From MFD04580-c1 sp963702995 (lineage in GTDB: Bacteria; Planctomycetota; Phycisphaerae; Tepidisphaerales; Tepidisphaeraceae), in contig OY969783.1 in assembly GCA_963702995.1 (NCBI GenBank), positions 4,898,001 through 4,962,000 of the forward strand: a DNA stretch of 64,000 nt, in the 5' to 3' direction. The position numbers and the translations under genes were made by a program. Shown one piece after another: positions 46,481 to 55,436 of this stretch. Every line of letters begins with the position of its first letter. Position 1 is the stretch's first letter. Below the pieces are notes generated by a model, which ran no database searches, was not told where the DNA came from, and was given only the letters and a program-made list of their open reading frames with translations.

Positions 46481-46879
46481 ATGAACAACCAAGATCCCAT
46501 CGCGGACATGCTGACCCGGATTCGGAACGCGAACCGCGTCGGCCGGCGTATGGTGCTGATCCCCCGGAGCAAGATCTGCCTGGGGATTGCGCACGTGCTC
46601 AAGGACGAAGGGTACATCGAGGACTTTGACTCGGTAGACGATTCGACCCAGGGCCAGATCCGTGTTCGCCTCAAATACTCCAGCGCCGGCGAGAAGGTCA
46701 TCCATACGATCGATCGCGCCAGCAAGCCCGGCCGCCGCATTTACCGCGCGGTCCAGGAGCTGCCCAACGTCCTCAACGGGATGGGGATTGCCGTCGTCAG
46801 CACGAGCAAGGGTGTCATGAGTGATCGCAGGGCCCGCGAGCAGAACGTGGGCGGCGAGCTTCTTTGCACGGTGAGTTAA
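46481..46879 (+). CDS. rpsH: 30S ribosomal protein S8
   Basis: S8 binds 16S helix 21 and in E. coli represses the spc operon. The 132 residues start MNNQDPIADMLTRIRNANRV. They contain KICLGIAHVLKDEGYIEDFD and the C-terminal GMGIAVVSTSKGVMSDRRAR, and the end VGGELLCTVS is standard. Confidence 0.97.
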   Translation: MNNQDPIADMLTRIRNANRVGRRMVLIPRSKICLGIAHVLKDEGYIEDFDSVDDSTQGQIRVRLKYSSAGEKVIHTIDRASKPGRRIYRAVQELPNVLNGMGIAVVSTSKGVMSDRRAREQNVGGELLCTVS

Positions 46880-47006
46880 GAACGCGATGAGCGTTGGCCA
46901 CAGTCGTGACGGCTGTGCGCCGGGGTCGAGCCTGTTCCCGACGCGGCGGCACGGTCTGGCAACGTCGGGAGTCGCATTCGGCCGCTTGAGACTGCGGCCG
47001 ACTGAG

Positions 47007-47058
47007 ATGCCAGCCGACCGAGATGCCAGCCGACCGAGATGCCAGCCGACCGAGATGG
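47007..47058. repeat. 16-bp tandem repeat between rpsH and rplF
   Basis: Three exact units of atgccagccgaccgag lie at 47007-47022, 47023-47038 and 47039-47054, followed by a partial fourth. They occupy the 227-base spacer. Their sequence differs from the rpsN-rpsH repeat. Confidence 0.85.
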
Positions 47059-47106
47059 CCGCAGAGCATCGGCCAAATGACTGCTGAATCCTGAACCAGG
47101 TGCCCC

Positions 47107-47661
47107 ATGAGCCGTATCGGAAAAAAACCCGTCCCCATCGGATCGGCGAAAGTATCGGTCCAGGGCCATTTGATCCGCGTCGAAGGCCCCAAAGGCAAGC
47201 TTGAGCAGCAGGTTCACCCGCTGATCACGGTCGCGATGGACGCCGACAAGAAGAACCTTGTCGTGACCCGCCCCGACGATCAGAAGCAGAGCAAAGCGCT
47301 CCACGGGCTGACCCGCTCGCTCCTGGCGAATATGGTCGAGGGCGTGACCAACGGGTACAAGAAGACGCTTGAGATCCAGGGCGTCGGCTACAAGGCGGAG
47401 CTGAAGGGGAAGAACCTGGTTCTGTACGTCGGCTACGCGAACCAGATCACGCTGACGGTGCCCGGCAGCGTCGTGACGACCATGGAAGGCGCGACAAAGA
47501 TCCACATTACCGGCCCGGACAAGCAGGCGGTCGGGCAGTTCGCCAGCACGATTCGCAGCGCCCGCAAGCCCGAGCCCTACAAGGGCAAAGGGATCCGCTA
47601 CGAGGGTGAAGTCGTCAAGATCAAGGCGGGCAAGGCCTTCGCTGGCGCCGGCGCCAAGTAG
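47107..47661 (+). CDS. rplF: 50S ribosomal protein L6
   Basis: L6 lies near the sarcin-ricin loop and translation-factor site. The 184 residues start MSRIGKKPVPIGSAKVSVQG and contain GVTNGYKKTLEIQGVGYKAE and the C-terminal signature PEPYKGKGIRYEGEVVKIKA. It is full length. Confidence 0.97.
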   Translation: MSRIGKKPVPIGSAKVSVQGHLIRVEGPKGKLEQQVHPLITVAMDADKKNLVVTRPDDQKQSKALHGLTRSLLANMVEGVTNGYKKTLEIQGVGYKAELKGKNLVLYVGYANQITLTVPGSVVTTMEGATKIHITGPDKQAVGQFASTIRSARKPEPYKGKGIRYEGEVVKIKAGKAFAGAGAK

Positions 47662-47793
47662 GGCGGCCGCGTAGCGAACGTGCGTCTTGTTCCGTGAGTT
47701 TCGCCTTCGTGCAACGAGCCGCCCGTGTGGGGGCGGCGTGAAAATTCAACTGGGGCGTCGAACGCAAGCCGATGCCCCCGAGGTTGAAGGAGT

Positions 47794-48165
47794 ATGGCCA
47801 ACAAGCAAAAAGATCGTCAGCGGCGCCAACAGCGGCGTCAGTGGAACGTCCGGTCGAGCATCTTCGGCACGCCCGAACGCCCGCGACTCAACGTTTTCCG
47901 CAGCGACAAGCACATTTACGCGCAGATCATCGACGACCACGCCGGCAAGACGCTGGTGTCGGCCGCGACGACGAGCGCGGATCTTCGCGGCGACCGCCCC
48001 AACGGCGGGAACATCGCCGCCGCCCAGGTGGTGGGCAAGGCGATCGCGGAGCGCGCCAAGGCGATCGGGGTGACCCAGGTTGCCTTTGACCGAGGCGGTC
48101 GCAAGTATCACGGTCGAATCAAGGCCTTGGCCGACGCCGCCCGCGAGGGCGGCCTGAAGTTCTAA
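47794..48165 (+). CDS. rplR: 50S ribosomal protein L18
   Basis: L18 binds 5S rRNA with L5. The 123 residues start MANKQKDRQRRQQRRQWNVR and include RPRLNVFRSDKHIYAQIIDD and VAFDRGGRKYHGRIKALADA, ending REGGLKF as usual. rpsE follows after only 18 bases. Confidence 0.96.
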   Translation: MANKQKDRQRRQQRRQWNVRSSIFGTPERPRLNVFRSDKHIYAQIIDDHAGKTLVSAATTSADLRGDRPNGGNIAAAQVVGKAIAERAKAIGVTQVAFDRGGRKYHGRIKALADAAREGGLKF

Positions 48166-48183
48166 TCCGGAACGAGCAGACTT

Positions 48184-48960
48184 ATGGCTGACGAACAGCA
48201 ACAACCGGCCGCTCCCTCGGAAGCAACCGCCCCCGCGGCCGAAGCACCCCCACAGGCCGCGGCGCCGACGGCCCCCACCGGGTCGGCGGATCGCGGCGGC
48301 CCGAGTCAAGGCCAGGGTCGTGGCCCCGGTCAGGGTGGCGGTCAAGGTCGCGGCGGCCAGGGTGGCGGGCGCGGCGGCCAAGGTGGCGGCCAGGGCGGCG
48401 GGCGCGGCGGGTACGGCGGCGGCGGGGGCCGAGGCGGCCCGCGTCGAGATCGTGATCGCGGCGACGACAGCGGCATCGAATCGGCCGTCGTGCGAATCTA
48501 TCGCTGCTCGAAGGTCGTCAAGGGCGGCCGCACGTTCAGCTTCGGCGCGCTGGTCATCGCTGGCGATCGCCGTGGCAACGTGGGTATCGGCTACGGCAAG
48601 GCGAATGAAGTCCCGCCCGCCGTCGAGAAGGCCACCAAGGACGCCCGGAAGACCATGTTTAAGGTCAACCTCAAGGGCACCACCATCCCCCATACCGTAA
48701 AGGGCACCAGCGGCGCCAGCACGGTCGTCCTCGTCCCGGCCCGTCCGGGTACGGGTGTCACGGCGGGCAAGAGCGTTCGCCCCTGCATGGAGCTTGCCGG
48801 GATCACCGACATCCTGACCAAGGCCTATGGCTCAACGAGCCCCAAGAACCTCGTCAAGGCGACGATCGCCGCCCTCCGGCAGTTGCAGAACCGCGAGCAG
48901 GTGGAAAAGAGCCGCGGCGTGCTGCTCGTCAAGGGCGCTGGCGAATTGGTCACCGCCTGA
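48184..48960 (+). CDS. rpsE: 30S ribosomal protein S5 with RGG/GQ-rich N-terminal extension
   Basis: S5 controls decoding fidelity. The core from about residue 98 is standard: ESAVVRIYRCSKVVKGGRTF, GALVIAGDRRGNVGIGYGKA, AVEKATKDARKTMFKVNLKG and GTSGASTVVLVPARPGTGVT. The first 97 residues are an extension: 30 Ala/Pro/Glu/Gln residues, then about 60 residues of Gly, Gln, Arg repeats (GQGGGQGRGGQGGGRGG). The latter resemble eukaryotic RGG RNA-binding regions. The total of 258 residues compares with about 165 in E. coli. Confidence 0.95.
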   Translation: MADEQQQPAAPSEATAPAAEAPPQAAAPTAPTGSADRGGPSQGQGRGPGQGGGQGRGGQGGGRGGQGGGQGGGRGGYGGGGGRGGPRRDRDRGDDSGIESAVVRIYRCSKVVKGGRTFSFGALVIAGDRRGNVGIGYGKANEVPPAVEKATKDARKTMFKVNLKGTTIPHTVKGTSGASTVVLVPARPGTGVTAGKSVRPCMELAGITDILTKAYGSTSPKNLVKATIAALRQLQNREQVEKSRGVLLVKGAGELVTA

Positions 48961-49097
48961 TTGATAACGGGCGAAAAACGTAGGGCGTGGTTCACCACGC
49001 CACCGCCGGGTGCGGCGTATTCAACCACGCCCGACATTGCGACACATGGCGGTCGCGCCCTTGTGAGCGGGCGGATAGACGCGGATAGGATTTTCTC

Positions 49098-49721
49098 ATG
49101 AGCATGATCCACGACATCACCGCCGCCGCTCCGCGGCTGAAGCTCCGCAAGCGTAAGGGCCGCGGCGAAGGCAGCGGCAACGGCAAGACGGCCGGGCGGG
49201 GCACCAAAGGCTCCGGCGCCCACGGTGGCGACACCCACTGGGTCCCGGGTCGCGAAGGCGGTCAGACCCCGCTCTTTAAGCGCTTCCCCAAGCGCGGGTT
49301 CAGCAACTTCAAGTTCACGAAGCGCTTCTATGCCGTGAACCTGTCGGACCTGGAGCAGTTCCCCGAAGGCTCGACGGTCAACGCGGCGACCCTCATCGAG
49401 AACGGCGTCGTTCCCGACGAGACCCAGCCGGTGAAGATCCTCGGCGACGGCGAACTCACCAAGAAGCTGACCGTCGTCGCCGGTTGGTACAGCAAGTCGG
49501 CCCACGCGAAGATCGTCGCGCTTGGCGGGACGGCCCAGAACCTCAAGGGTGAGGCATTCGCCTTCCCGAAGGTCAAGAAGAAATTCATCCCGCGCGAGCC
49601 AGTGAAGAAGGTGAAGGCGACCGACGCGCCTGCTGATGCGGCCGCGCCTGCCGCTGAGAAGCCCGCGGCTGATAAGCCAACATCTGAGAAGCCCGCCGCC
49701 GAAAAGCCGGCGGCCGAATAG
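49098..49721 (+). CDS. rplO: 50S ribosomal protein L15 with Lys/Pro/Ala-rich tail
   Basis: L15 is a late 50S assembly protein. It has the glycine-rich N-terminus RKRKGRGEGSGNGKTAGRGT, HGGDTHWVPGREGGQTPLFK and FSNFKFTKRFYAVNLSDLEQ. The final 35 residues (EKPAADKPTSEKPAAEKPAA) are low complexity and extend the usual 145-150 residues to 207. rpmD (L30), which normally separates rpsE from rplO, is absent. Confidence 0.95.
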   Translation: MSMIHDITAAAPRLKLRKRKGRGEGSGNGKTAGRGTKGSGAHGGDTHWVPGREGGQTPLFKRFPKRGFSNFKFTKRFYAVNLSDLEQFPEGSTVNAATLIENGVVPDETQPVKILGDGELTKKLTVVAGWYSKSAHAKIVALGGTAQNLKGEAFAFPKVKKKFIPREPVKKVKATDAPADAAAPAAEKPAADKPTSEKPAAEKPAAE

Positions 49722-49800
49722 TCTCAGTCGAGCCGCCCGGTATCGCCGACCGGTTCGACTGAAGCGCCCATGCACGACAACGAGCTGGGCAGAACCGTAT

Positions 49801-49857
49801 CGCGGGACGTCGGCTCGAACGAGAGTGCCGACGTCCCGCGGCCTTATCCGCTATACT
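49801..49857 (+). promoter_or_regulatory. 14-bp hairpin and possible promoter before secY
   Basis: A perfect stem (cgcgggacgtcggc at 49801-49814, gccgacgtcccgcg at 49827-49840) with a 12-base loop lies in the 255-base spacer. A TATACT hexamer at 49852-49857 follows it, but no good -35 box is found. The site could be a pausing or processing point, or a weak internal promoter for secY. Confidence 0.45.
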
Positions 49858-49976
49858 CTCCGGCCGGCGCGCTCGGCTCGCGTCGCATCACTTGATCGAT
49901 GATCGTGAGCTGATTGCTGGCGGCCGCTCCGCCGCAGGCCCGATGTTGAAGCCCGTTGACCCCCGACTGGTGAAGC

Positions 49977-51395
49977 ATGTTCAAGACGCTTGCGAACATC
50001 TTTCGAGTCCCCGAGCTGCGGAACAAGGTCCTGTTCACGCTCTTCATGCTCGCGATCTATCGGATCGGCTTCTGGGTCCCTATCCCCGGCGTCGATCAGC
50101 ATAAGTTCGAGGAGATCTTCAAGCAGCAGTCCCAGGGCGCGGAAGAAGGCGCCGCCAGCCGCCTGGCGAGCTATGTATCGATCTTCTCGGGCGGGAGCCT
50201 TCAGCAGAGCACGATCTTCGGTCTGGGCGTGATGCCTTACATCTCGGCGTCGATCATCTTCCAGCTCCTGGGGACGGTCCTGCCGTCGCTGGAGAAGCTG
50301 CAGAAGGAAGGCGAGACCGGCCGCAAGAAGATCCAGGAATGGACGCGCTATGCGACGGTGCCGCTTTGCATCGTCCAGGCGGCTTTCTGGTTGAAGTTCC
50401 TGTACGCATCGAAACTGGTTCAGGCCGAGTTCGTCACGCACATGCCGTTGACGTTCTGGGTCCTGGGCGTCTCGTGCCTGACGGCGGGCTGCGTCTTCCT
50501 GATGTGGCTTGGCGAGCAGATCGACGAGTACGGGCTGGGCAACGGCATCAGCTTGCTGATCCTCGCCGGCATCGTCGCGCGCGTCCCTGTGGCGATCACC
50601 ACCCTGATCTCCAAGACGAACGTCCGGGCGGCGCCGGATCCGACGCACCCTTACGGCATCGGGCACATTTTGTTCCTGATGTTCTCGTTCGTCTTTGTCA
50701 TCGCCGGCTCAATCCTGATCACCCAGGCCCAGCGCCGAATCCCCGTGCAGCAGGCCAAGCACACACGCGGCCGCCGGGTGTACGGCGGGGGCAAGCAATA
50801 CCTGCCGCTCCGCGTCAACCACGGCGGCGTGATGCCGATCATCTTTGCCCAGTCGCTGATGCTCTTCCCCAGCCTCGTTTTCAGTTGGCTCGACCAGACG
50901 ATCAGCCCCGGTGGCAAGGTGGACGGGTTCTTCGGCCACGCCGTTCGGTTCCTCTCGCAAGAGTTCAGCCGCGGCCAGTTCATCTATATCCTGGCGGAAG
51001 TGGCGATGATCTACTTCTTCGCCTACTTCTGGACGACGGTGCAGTTCCAGCCCAAGGAGATGGCAAGCCAGCTACGCGACCACGGGAGCTTCATCCCTGG
51101 CCTGCGGCCGGGGAAGCGCACCAGCGACTACCTGGAAAAGGTCATGATGCGAATGACCTACGTCGGCGCCGCATTCCTATGCTTGATCGCGGTGATCCCG
51201 ACCGCCGTCACGACCTGGCTCGGCATCGACTACCAGATCGCGGCGTTCCTCGGCGGGACGGGCCTGCTGATCGTGGTCAGCGTCGCGCTGGACATGGTCC
51301 AACGGATTGAGGCGAACCTTCTCATGCGGAACTACAGCGGGTTCCTGAGCGGTCCCGGCCAAAAGGGCAAGCGGATCAAGGGGCGGCAGTACTAG
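49977..51395 (+). CDS. secY: SecY preprotein translocase channel subunit
   Basis: SecY forms the inner-membrane protein-conducting channel with SecE and SecG. The 472-residue protein has ten membrane segments and the signatures FRVPELRNKVLFTLFMLAIY, SLQQSTIFGLGVMPYISASI, EQIDEYGLGNGISLLILAGI, GGGKQYLPLRVNHGGVMPII, and FIPGLRPGKRTSDYLEKVMM. The C-terminus ends in a basic tail. It follows rplO and precedes map, as in many bacteria; adk is absent. Confidence 0.97.
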   Translation: MFKTLANIFRVPELRNKVLFTLFMLAIYRIGFWVPIPGVDQHKFEEIFKQQSQGAEEGAASRLASYVSIFSGGSLQQSTIFGLGVMPYISASIIFQLLGTVLPSLEKLQKEGETGRKKIQEWTRYATVPLCIVQAAFWLKFLYASKLVQAEFVTHMPLTFWVLGVSCLTAGCVFLMWLGEQIDEYGLGNGISLLILAGIVARVPVAITTLISKTNVRAAPDPTHPYGIGHILFLMFSFVFVIAGSILITQAQRRIPVQQAKHTRGRRVYGGGKQYLPLRVNHGGVMPIIFAQSLMLFPSLVFSWLDQTISPGGKVDGFFGHAVRFLSQEFSRGQFIYILAEVAMIYFFAYFWTTVQFQPKEMASQLRDHGSFIPGLRPGKRTSDYLEKVMMRMTYVGAAFLCLIAVIPTAVTTWLGIDYQIAAFLGGTGLLIVVSVALDMVQRIEANLLMRNYSGFLSGPGQKGKRIKGRQY

Positions 51396-51488
51396 CATCG
51401 GCGCCTGGGGCTGTGGGCGCGGTTGTCGGCCGGATGGTTCGGCGATGGCTCGCGTTTTGCCAGCTCGGGTCGGAATTCGGCTTGGCTC

Positions 51489-52279
51489 ATGTACATTCTC
51501 AAGTCCCGGCGCAAATAGAAATGATGCGGCAGTCGGGCAAGCTCGCCTGCGAGATCCTGGCCCGGATGAGGCAGGCCGCGGTGGTGGGGGTGAGCACTTG
51601 GGAGCTTGATGAGCTCGCTCGGGTCGAGCTTGAAAAAGCGGGTGCGGTCTCAGGGTCGAAGAACTACCCGACGTATGTTCAGGGTGAAGGCTTCCCCGGT
51701 TTTACGTGCATCAGCGTGAACGAAGAGATCGTCCACGGGATCCCTGGCAAGCGGACTCTGAAAGAGGGAGATGTCGTTAGCCTCGATCTGGCGTTGCAAC
51801 TAAACGGCTATTGCGCTGACACGGCGACGACTGTCGGGATTGGCAAGATCAGCCCGCTGGGCCAGAAACTGCTCGATGTCACCAAGCAGACGCTGAAGAT
51901 GGCGATCGAAGCGATGCGCCCCGGCAAGCGATGGTCGGACATCGCTCGGCTGATGCAGCGTCACGTCGAGACCAACGGCTTCAACGTGGTGCGGGAGTTC
52001 GTCGGGCACGGCGTCGGCCGCTCGATGCACGAAGAGCCGAAGATCCCGAACTTCGTCACCGGCGAGGGCCTGCGAAGCGATTTTGTCCTGCGGCCGGGGA
52101 TGACGCTGGCGATCGAGCCGATGGTCGTCGCCGGCAAGCGGAAGGTCAAAGACCCGACCGACGGCTGGACCATGGCCACCGCCGACGGAAAGCCGGCGGC
52201 CCATTTTGAGCACACGGTGGCCGTGACCGAAGTCGGCGTGGACGTGCTGACCGACGGCCGTGCCCCCTGGAGCCTTTGA
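51489..52279 (+). CDS. map: Methionine aminopeptidase type I (frame break near 51510)
   Basis: Map removes the initiator methionine. The metal ligands are visible: DLALQLNGYCADTATTVGIG (two Asp), VREFVGHGVGRSMHEEPKI (His), LAIEPMVVAG (Glu) and HFEHTVAVTE (Glu). The natural start is the ATG at 51489 (MYILKSRR), which after a one-base shift near 51507-51513 continues IEMMRQSGKLACEILARM. The intact frame from 51413 gives an N-terminus unlike the family. Joined length is about 263 residues. Because the gene is essential, the shift is probably an error. Confidence 0.92.
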
Positions 52280-52623
52280 TCGGGCTCCCGGAAGGGTCGT
52301 GGCCGTAGGGATCGCACCGCGGTTTGTGACGGGGGTTAGCCAACCGATTCAAAAGCGACCCACTTTGCGAAGGGTCACGTGACGCGTGGACCGCGATGCG
52401 GTCCCCACGGAATTTGGCCCGACGTGCGGCCCAGGAGCGTCCGTTGTCCTATCGGACGTCTGGGCGAACTCGTCGCCTGTGACAGCCGGGAAAAGTACCC
52501 GACTTTGCTCCCACGGCCCTTGAGGCGGGAGCATCTTTGTTGTATAAGGCCCGATTCCCCGGTTCCAGGCCGGTGGCTCGGCAATGGATCAGACGCCTGG
52601 ATGAAGCCCTCTTAGGTGAAGCC
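52280..52623 (+). other. Spacer before rpmJ with an internal promoter
   Basis: No gene is seen in this 344-base stretch. It contains a small palindrome (ggaccgc-gat-gcggtcc, near 52387-52403) and the promoter at 52520-52548. Confidence 0.6.
52520..52548 (+). promoter_or_regulatory. Sigma70-type promoter of rpmJ-rpsM-rpsK
   Basis: TTGAGG (52520-52525) and TATAAG (52543-52548) are separated by exactly 17 bases. A transcript would start near 52555, about 70 bases before the rpmJ ATG. It would let the alpha-operon part of the cluster be transcribed separately. Confidence 0.75.
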
Positions 52624-52737
52624 ATGAAAGTTCGGAGCAGCGTCAAACGGATCTGTGAGAATTGCAAGATCGTTCGTCGCAAGGGCATCGTTCGGGTGAT
52701 CTGCACCAACACGAAGCACAAGCAGAAGCAGGGGTGA
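52624..52737 (+). CDS. rpmJ: 50S ribosomal protein L36
   Basis: This 37-residue protein is the last protein of the 50S subunit to assemble. MKVRSSVKRICENCKIVRRK and VICTNTKHKQKQG show the zinc-ribbon form with C-x2-C, a further Cys and a His. infA, often next to it, is not present here. Confidence 0.95.
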   Translation: MKVRSSVKRICENCKIVRRKGIVRVICTNTKHKQKQG

Positions 52738-52890
52738 GCCATCGCCGGCGCGTCCGGCCGCCACTCGCTCGCCTTTCGCGCGGCGCCCCGGTCATTGGGG
52801 TTGCCCGCACGAAGAAGCCGGGCTGGGGAGGGTGGCCTCGCGTTGCGGAGGGTTGCCGTCAGGGCATCGCCAGTCACTTTCGGAGCATAC

Positions 52891-53277
52891 ATGCCTCGCG
52901 TATCCGGTATCGACATCCCGGCGGATAAGAAGATCAGGATCAGCCTTCGGTACATCTATGGTATCGGGCCGACGAACGCCTTGAGCATCCTCAAGGAAGC
53001 CGGGATCGACCCGGAACGCCGCGCCAAGGACCTGACCGAAGACGAGCTGGCGAAGATCATTGGCCTGATCGACCGCGGCGTTCTCGTTGAAGGGGCGCTT
53101 CGCCGGCAGATCCAGCAGAACATCGGGCGGCTGCGCGAGATCGGGAGCTATCGCGGCTTCCGTCATCGCAAGTCGCTCCCCGTCCGCGGCCAGCGCACCC
53201 GATCGAACGCCCGCACCCGCAAGGGGCCGCGCAAGACGGTCGCCGGCAAGAAGGGCGTCAAGGAACTCGGCAAGTAA
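52891..53277 (+). CDS. rpsM: 30S ribosomal protein S13
   Basis: S13 lies in the 30S head and contacts tRNA and L5. The 128 residues start MPRVSGIDIPADKKIRISLR at 52891 (GGAGC upstream). They contain YGIGPTNALSILKEAGIDPE and the signature GSYRGFRHRKSLPVRGQRTR. The start at 52795 would add 32 unlikely residues. Confidence 0.97.
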   Translation: MPRVSGIDIPADKKIRISLRYIYGIGPTNALSILKEAGIDPERRAKDLTEDELAKIIGLIDRGVLVEGALRRQIQQNIGRLREIGSYRGFRHRKSLPVRGQRTRSNARTRKGPRKTVAGKKGVKELGK

Positions 53278-53399
53278 TCGGCTTGCGGGAAGCGCGGCGC
53301 TTCGCGTCGCCCCTGGGTTCCGGTTGGGGCCCAGCGGCGTGCGGGGCCATGCGGGGACGGCTGTGATGCCGGACGATCCGCAAAGGAAGCAAAGCAGAC

Positions 53400-53807
53400 A
53401 TGGCAGATCAAGCAAAAACATCGGCCGCCAAGGCGGCACCGAAAAAGCGGGTTCGCAAGGGCGTCACCCGAGGCGTGGCACACATCAAGGCGACCTTCAA
53501 CAACACGATGGTTACGATCACCGACACCAACGGTGAGACGATCTCGTGGGCATCGGCCGGGACGGTCGGCTTCAAGGGCGCTCGCAAGAGCACGCCGTTC
53601 GCCGCCGGTCGCGCTGCCGAATCGGCGGCGTCGGCCGCTCGCAAGAGCGGGATGATGGAGGTCGAAGTGAAGGTCAAGGGGCCTGGCGCCGGCCGCGAGC
53701 AGGCGATCATCCAGCTCCAGCATGCCGGCTTGAAGGTCACCGGGATCGAAGACGTGACGCCATTGCCGCACAACGGCTGCCGTCCCCCGAAAAAGCGCCG
53801 CGTCTAG
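53400..53807 (+). CDS. rpsK: 30S ribosomal protein S11
   Basis: S11 forms part of the mRNA exit platform. The 135 residues contain VTRGVAHIKATFNNTMVTIT, ISWASAGTVGFKGARKSTPF and the C-terminal GIEDVTPLPHNGCRPPKKRR, with a short Ala/Lys N-terminal extension. rpsD normally follows but is not here. Confidence 0.97.
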   Translation: MADQAKTSAAKAAPKKRVRKGVTRGVAHIKATFNNTMVTITDTNGETISWASAGTVGFKGARKSTPFAAGRAAESAASAARKSGMMEVEVKVKGPGAGREQAIIQLQHAGLKVTGIEDVTPLPHNGCRPPKKRRV

Positions 53808-54192
53808 TCGTGGAACGCTTTTGTCGCCCGGCCTTGTCGTTCGCCGGGGCGATTGATATCAATCTGAGTGGCCGACCCGCGCGACCGACCCATATAGTTC
53901 TATTCGCATGGTCGGCGGCTCGGTCGTCGGCACAATTGAACATTGACAGTCGAGGGTTCAGGCGACGGCTGTGCGACGGCCGTGGGCGATCAGGCCTGGT
54001 TCGCGATCAGCCCCGGCCGCGAGTGTTGATGAAGTTCGGCCTTTGATCGCCTGGAATACTTTTTACAAATTAAGCACGGCGCCTCCCCGACGAGGCGGAA
54101 GAACAGATGGCCCCTAACGGTTGGGGCGGGAACCTTCCGCGATTCGGACGTGAAGACGAGGTGCCCGGAGGCGAAGCCTCCAGGAGCTATCC
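53808..54192 (+). other. Spacer upstream of rpoA with weak promoter-like sequence
   Basis: This is where rpsD usually lies. No gene is seen. An AT-rich patch near 54043-54075 (TTGATC followed by TACAAA about 15 bases later) may be a weak promoter for rpoA. A perfect TTGACA at 53942-53947 has no good -10 partner. Confidence 0.4.
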
Positions 54193-55305
54193 ATGAGAAT
54201 CCGTTGGCGTGGCTTGGAACTGCCCAGCCGGGTGGTGCGCGACGAACAAGTTTCGACGGAGACGTACGGCAAGTTCATTGCCGAGCCGTTCGAACGCGGC
54301 TTTGGTACGACGGTTGGGAACAGCCTTCGCCGCATCCTCCTGTCCTCGCTGGAAGGGGCGGCCGTTACCCACATTCGCCTCAAAGGGGCGGAGCACGAAT
54401 TTTCGAGCCTCCCCGGCGTCACGGAAGATGTCACCGACATCATCCTGAACATCAAGAGCCTGGTCGTGAAGCTCGATTCGGACGATTCCAAGGAAATGAA
54501 GCTCGTCGCCCGCAAGGCGGGCCAGGTGACCGCCGGGATGATCGAAACGGACCCCTCCGTCACGGTCATCAATAAGGACCTGGTCATCGCGACGCTGACC
54601 GAAGACGTCCCGTTCGAGATGACCCTGTCCGTCGATAAGGGCCGCGGTTACGTCACGGCGTCTGAGAATATCAGCGATTCTGACGAGCAGGAGATCGGCC
54701 TGATCTCGGTTGACAGCCTCTATTCCCCGGTGACGCGCGTTCGCTACGCGACCGAGGACGCCCGCGTCGGCCAGAAGACCGACTACGACCGCCTCGTCCT
54801 GGAGATCTGGACGAACGGCACGCTGACGCCCGAGATGGCGCTGGTCGAGGCGAGCAAGATCCTCCGTAAGCATCTCAACCCGTTCGTCCAGTACTTCGAG
54901 CTGGGCAGCGAAACGGCGAACGATGAGGCGGTGGACGCCCTCCAGAACGCCAGCCGGGCGATGATCGACCCGGAATTGCAGAACAAGCTCAACATGACCG
55001 TCCAGGAACTGGACCTGTCGGTGCGTGCGAACAACTGCCTTGAATCCGCGAAGATCGCGACGGTTCGCGACCTGGTCAAGAAAAACGACAGCGACCTGCT
55101 CAAGGTTCGCAGCTTCGGCAAGACCAGCCTTCGCGAGGTGAAGCGCAAGCTGGCCGACATGGGCCTGAGCCTCGGCATGGATCTCGACGCGGCCCAGACC
55201 GCACAAGCGGCCGCCGCGACCATGCCCGACGAAGACGACGATGAGATCGACGAAGACGACGACGGCAAGACGCTTGAAAACGCAAGCGCCGCCGAGAACG
55301 GTTAA
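54193..55305 (+). CDS. rpoA: DNA-directed RNA polymerase alpha subunit
   Basis: Alpha dimerises to nucleate RNA polymerase and its C-terminal domain contacts promoter UP elements and regulators. The 370-residue product has FIAEPFERGFGTTVGNSLRR, LSSLEGAAVTHIRLKGAEHE, VDSLYSPVTRVRYATEDARV and TLTPEMALVEASKILRKHLN. The C-terminal domain shows DLSVRANNCLESAKIATVRD and SFGKTSLREVKRKLADMGLS, then a 35-residue acidic tail (DEDDDEIDEDDDGKT) that most bacteria lack. The ATG is at 54193. Confidence 0.97.
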   Translation: MRIRWRGLELPSRVVRDEQVSTETYGKFIAEPFERGFGTTVGNSLRRILLSSLEGAAVTHIRLKGAEHEFSSLPGVTEDVTDIILNIKSLVVKLDSDDSKEMKLVARKAGQVTAGMIETDPSVTVINKDLVIATLTEDVPFEMTLSVDKGRGYVTASENISDSDEQEIGLISVDSLYSPVTRVRYATEDARVGQKTDYDRLVLEIWTNGTLTPEMALVEASKILRKHLNPFVQYFELGSETANDEAVDALQNASRAMIDPELQNKLNMTVQELDLSVRANNCLESAKIATVRDLVKKNDSDLLKVRSFGKTSLREVKRKLADMGLSLGMDLDAAQTAQAAAATMPDEDDDEIDEDDDGKTLENASAAENG

Positions 55306-55436
55306 GCCGCTGTTGCATCGCCGGCACACCAAACGGCTCGCTGAAATGGGATTGCCTTTCGGCGAGTCGAAGACGATCGATTGATTGAACAGTTTGAAGT
55401 CACCCCCGGTTGGGGTCGAACGCTGCGAGGAATGTC

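Noticed and set aside
54187..55332. A 381-residue minus-strand frame opposite rpoA
   Set aside because: rpoA is certain on the plus strand; the antisense frame is a by-product of its codon usage.
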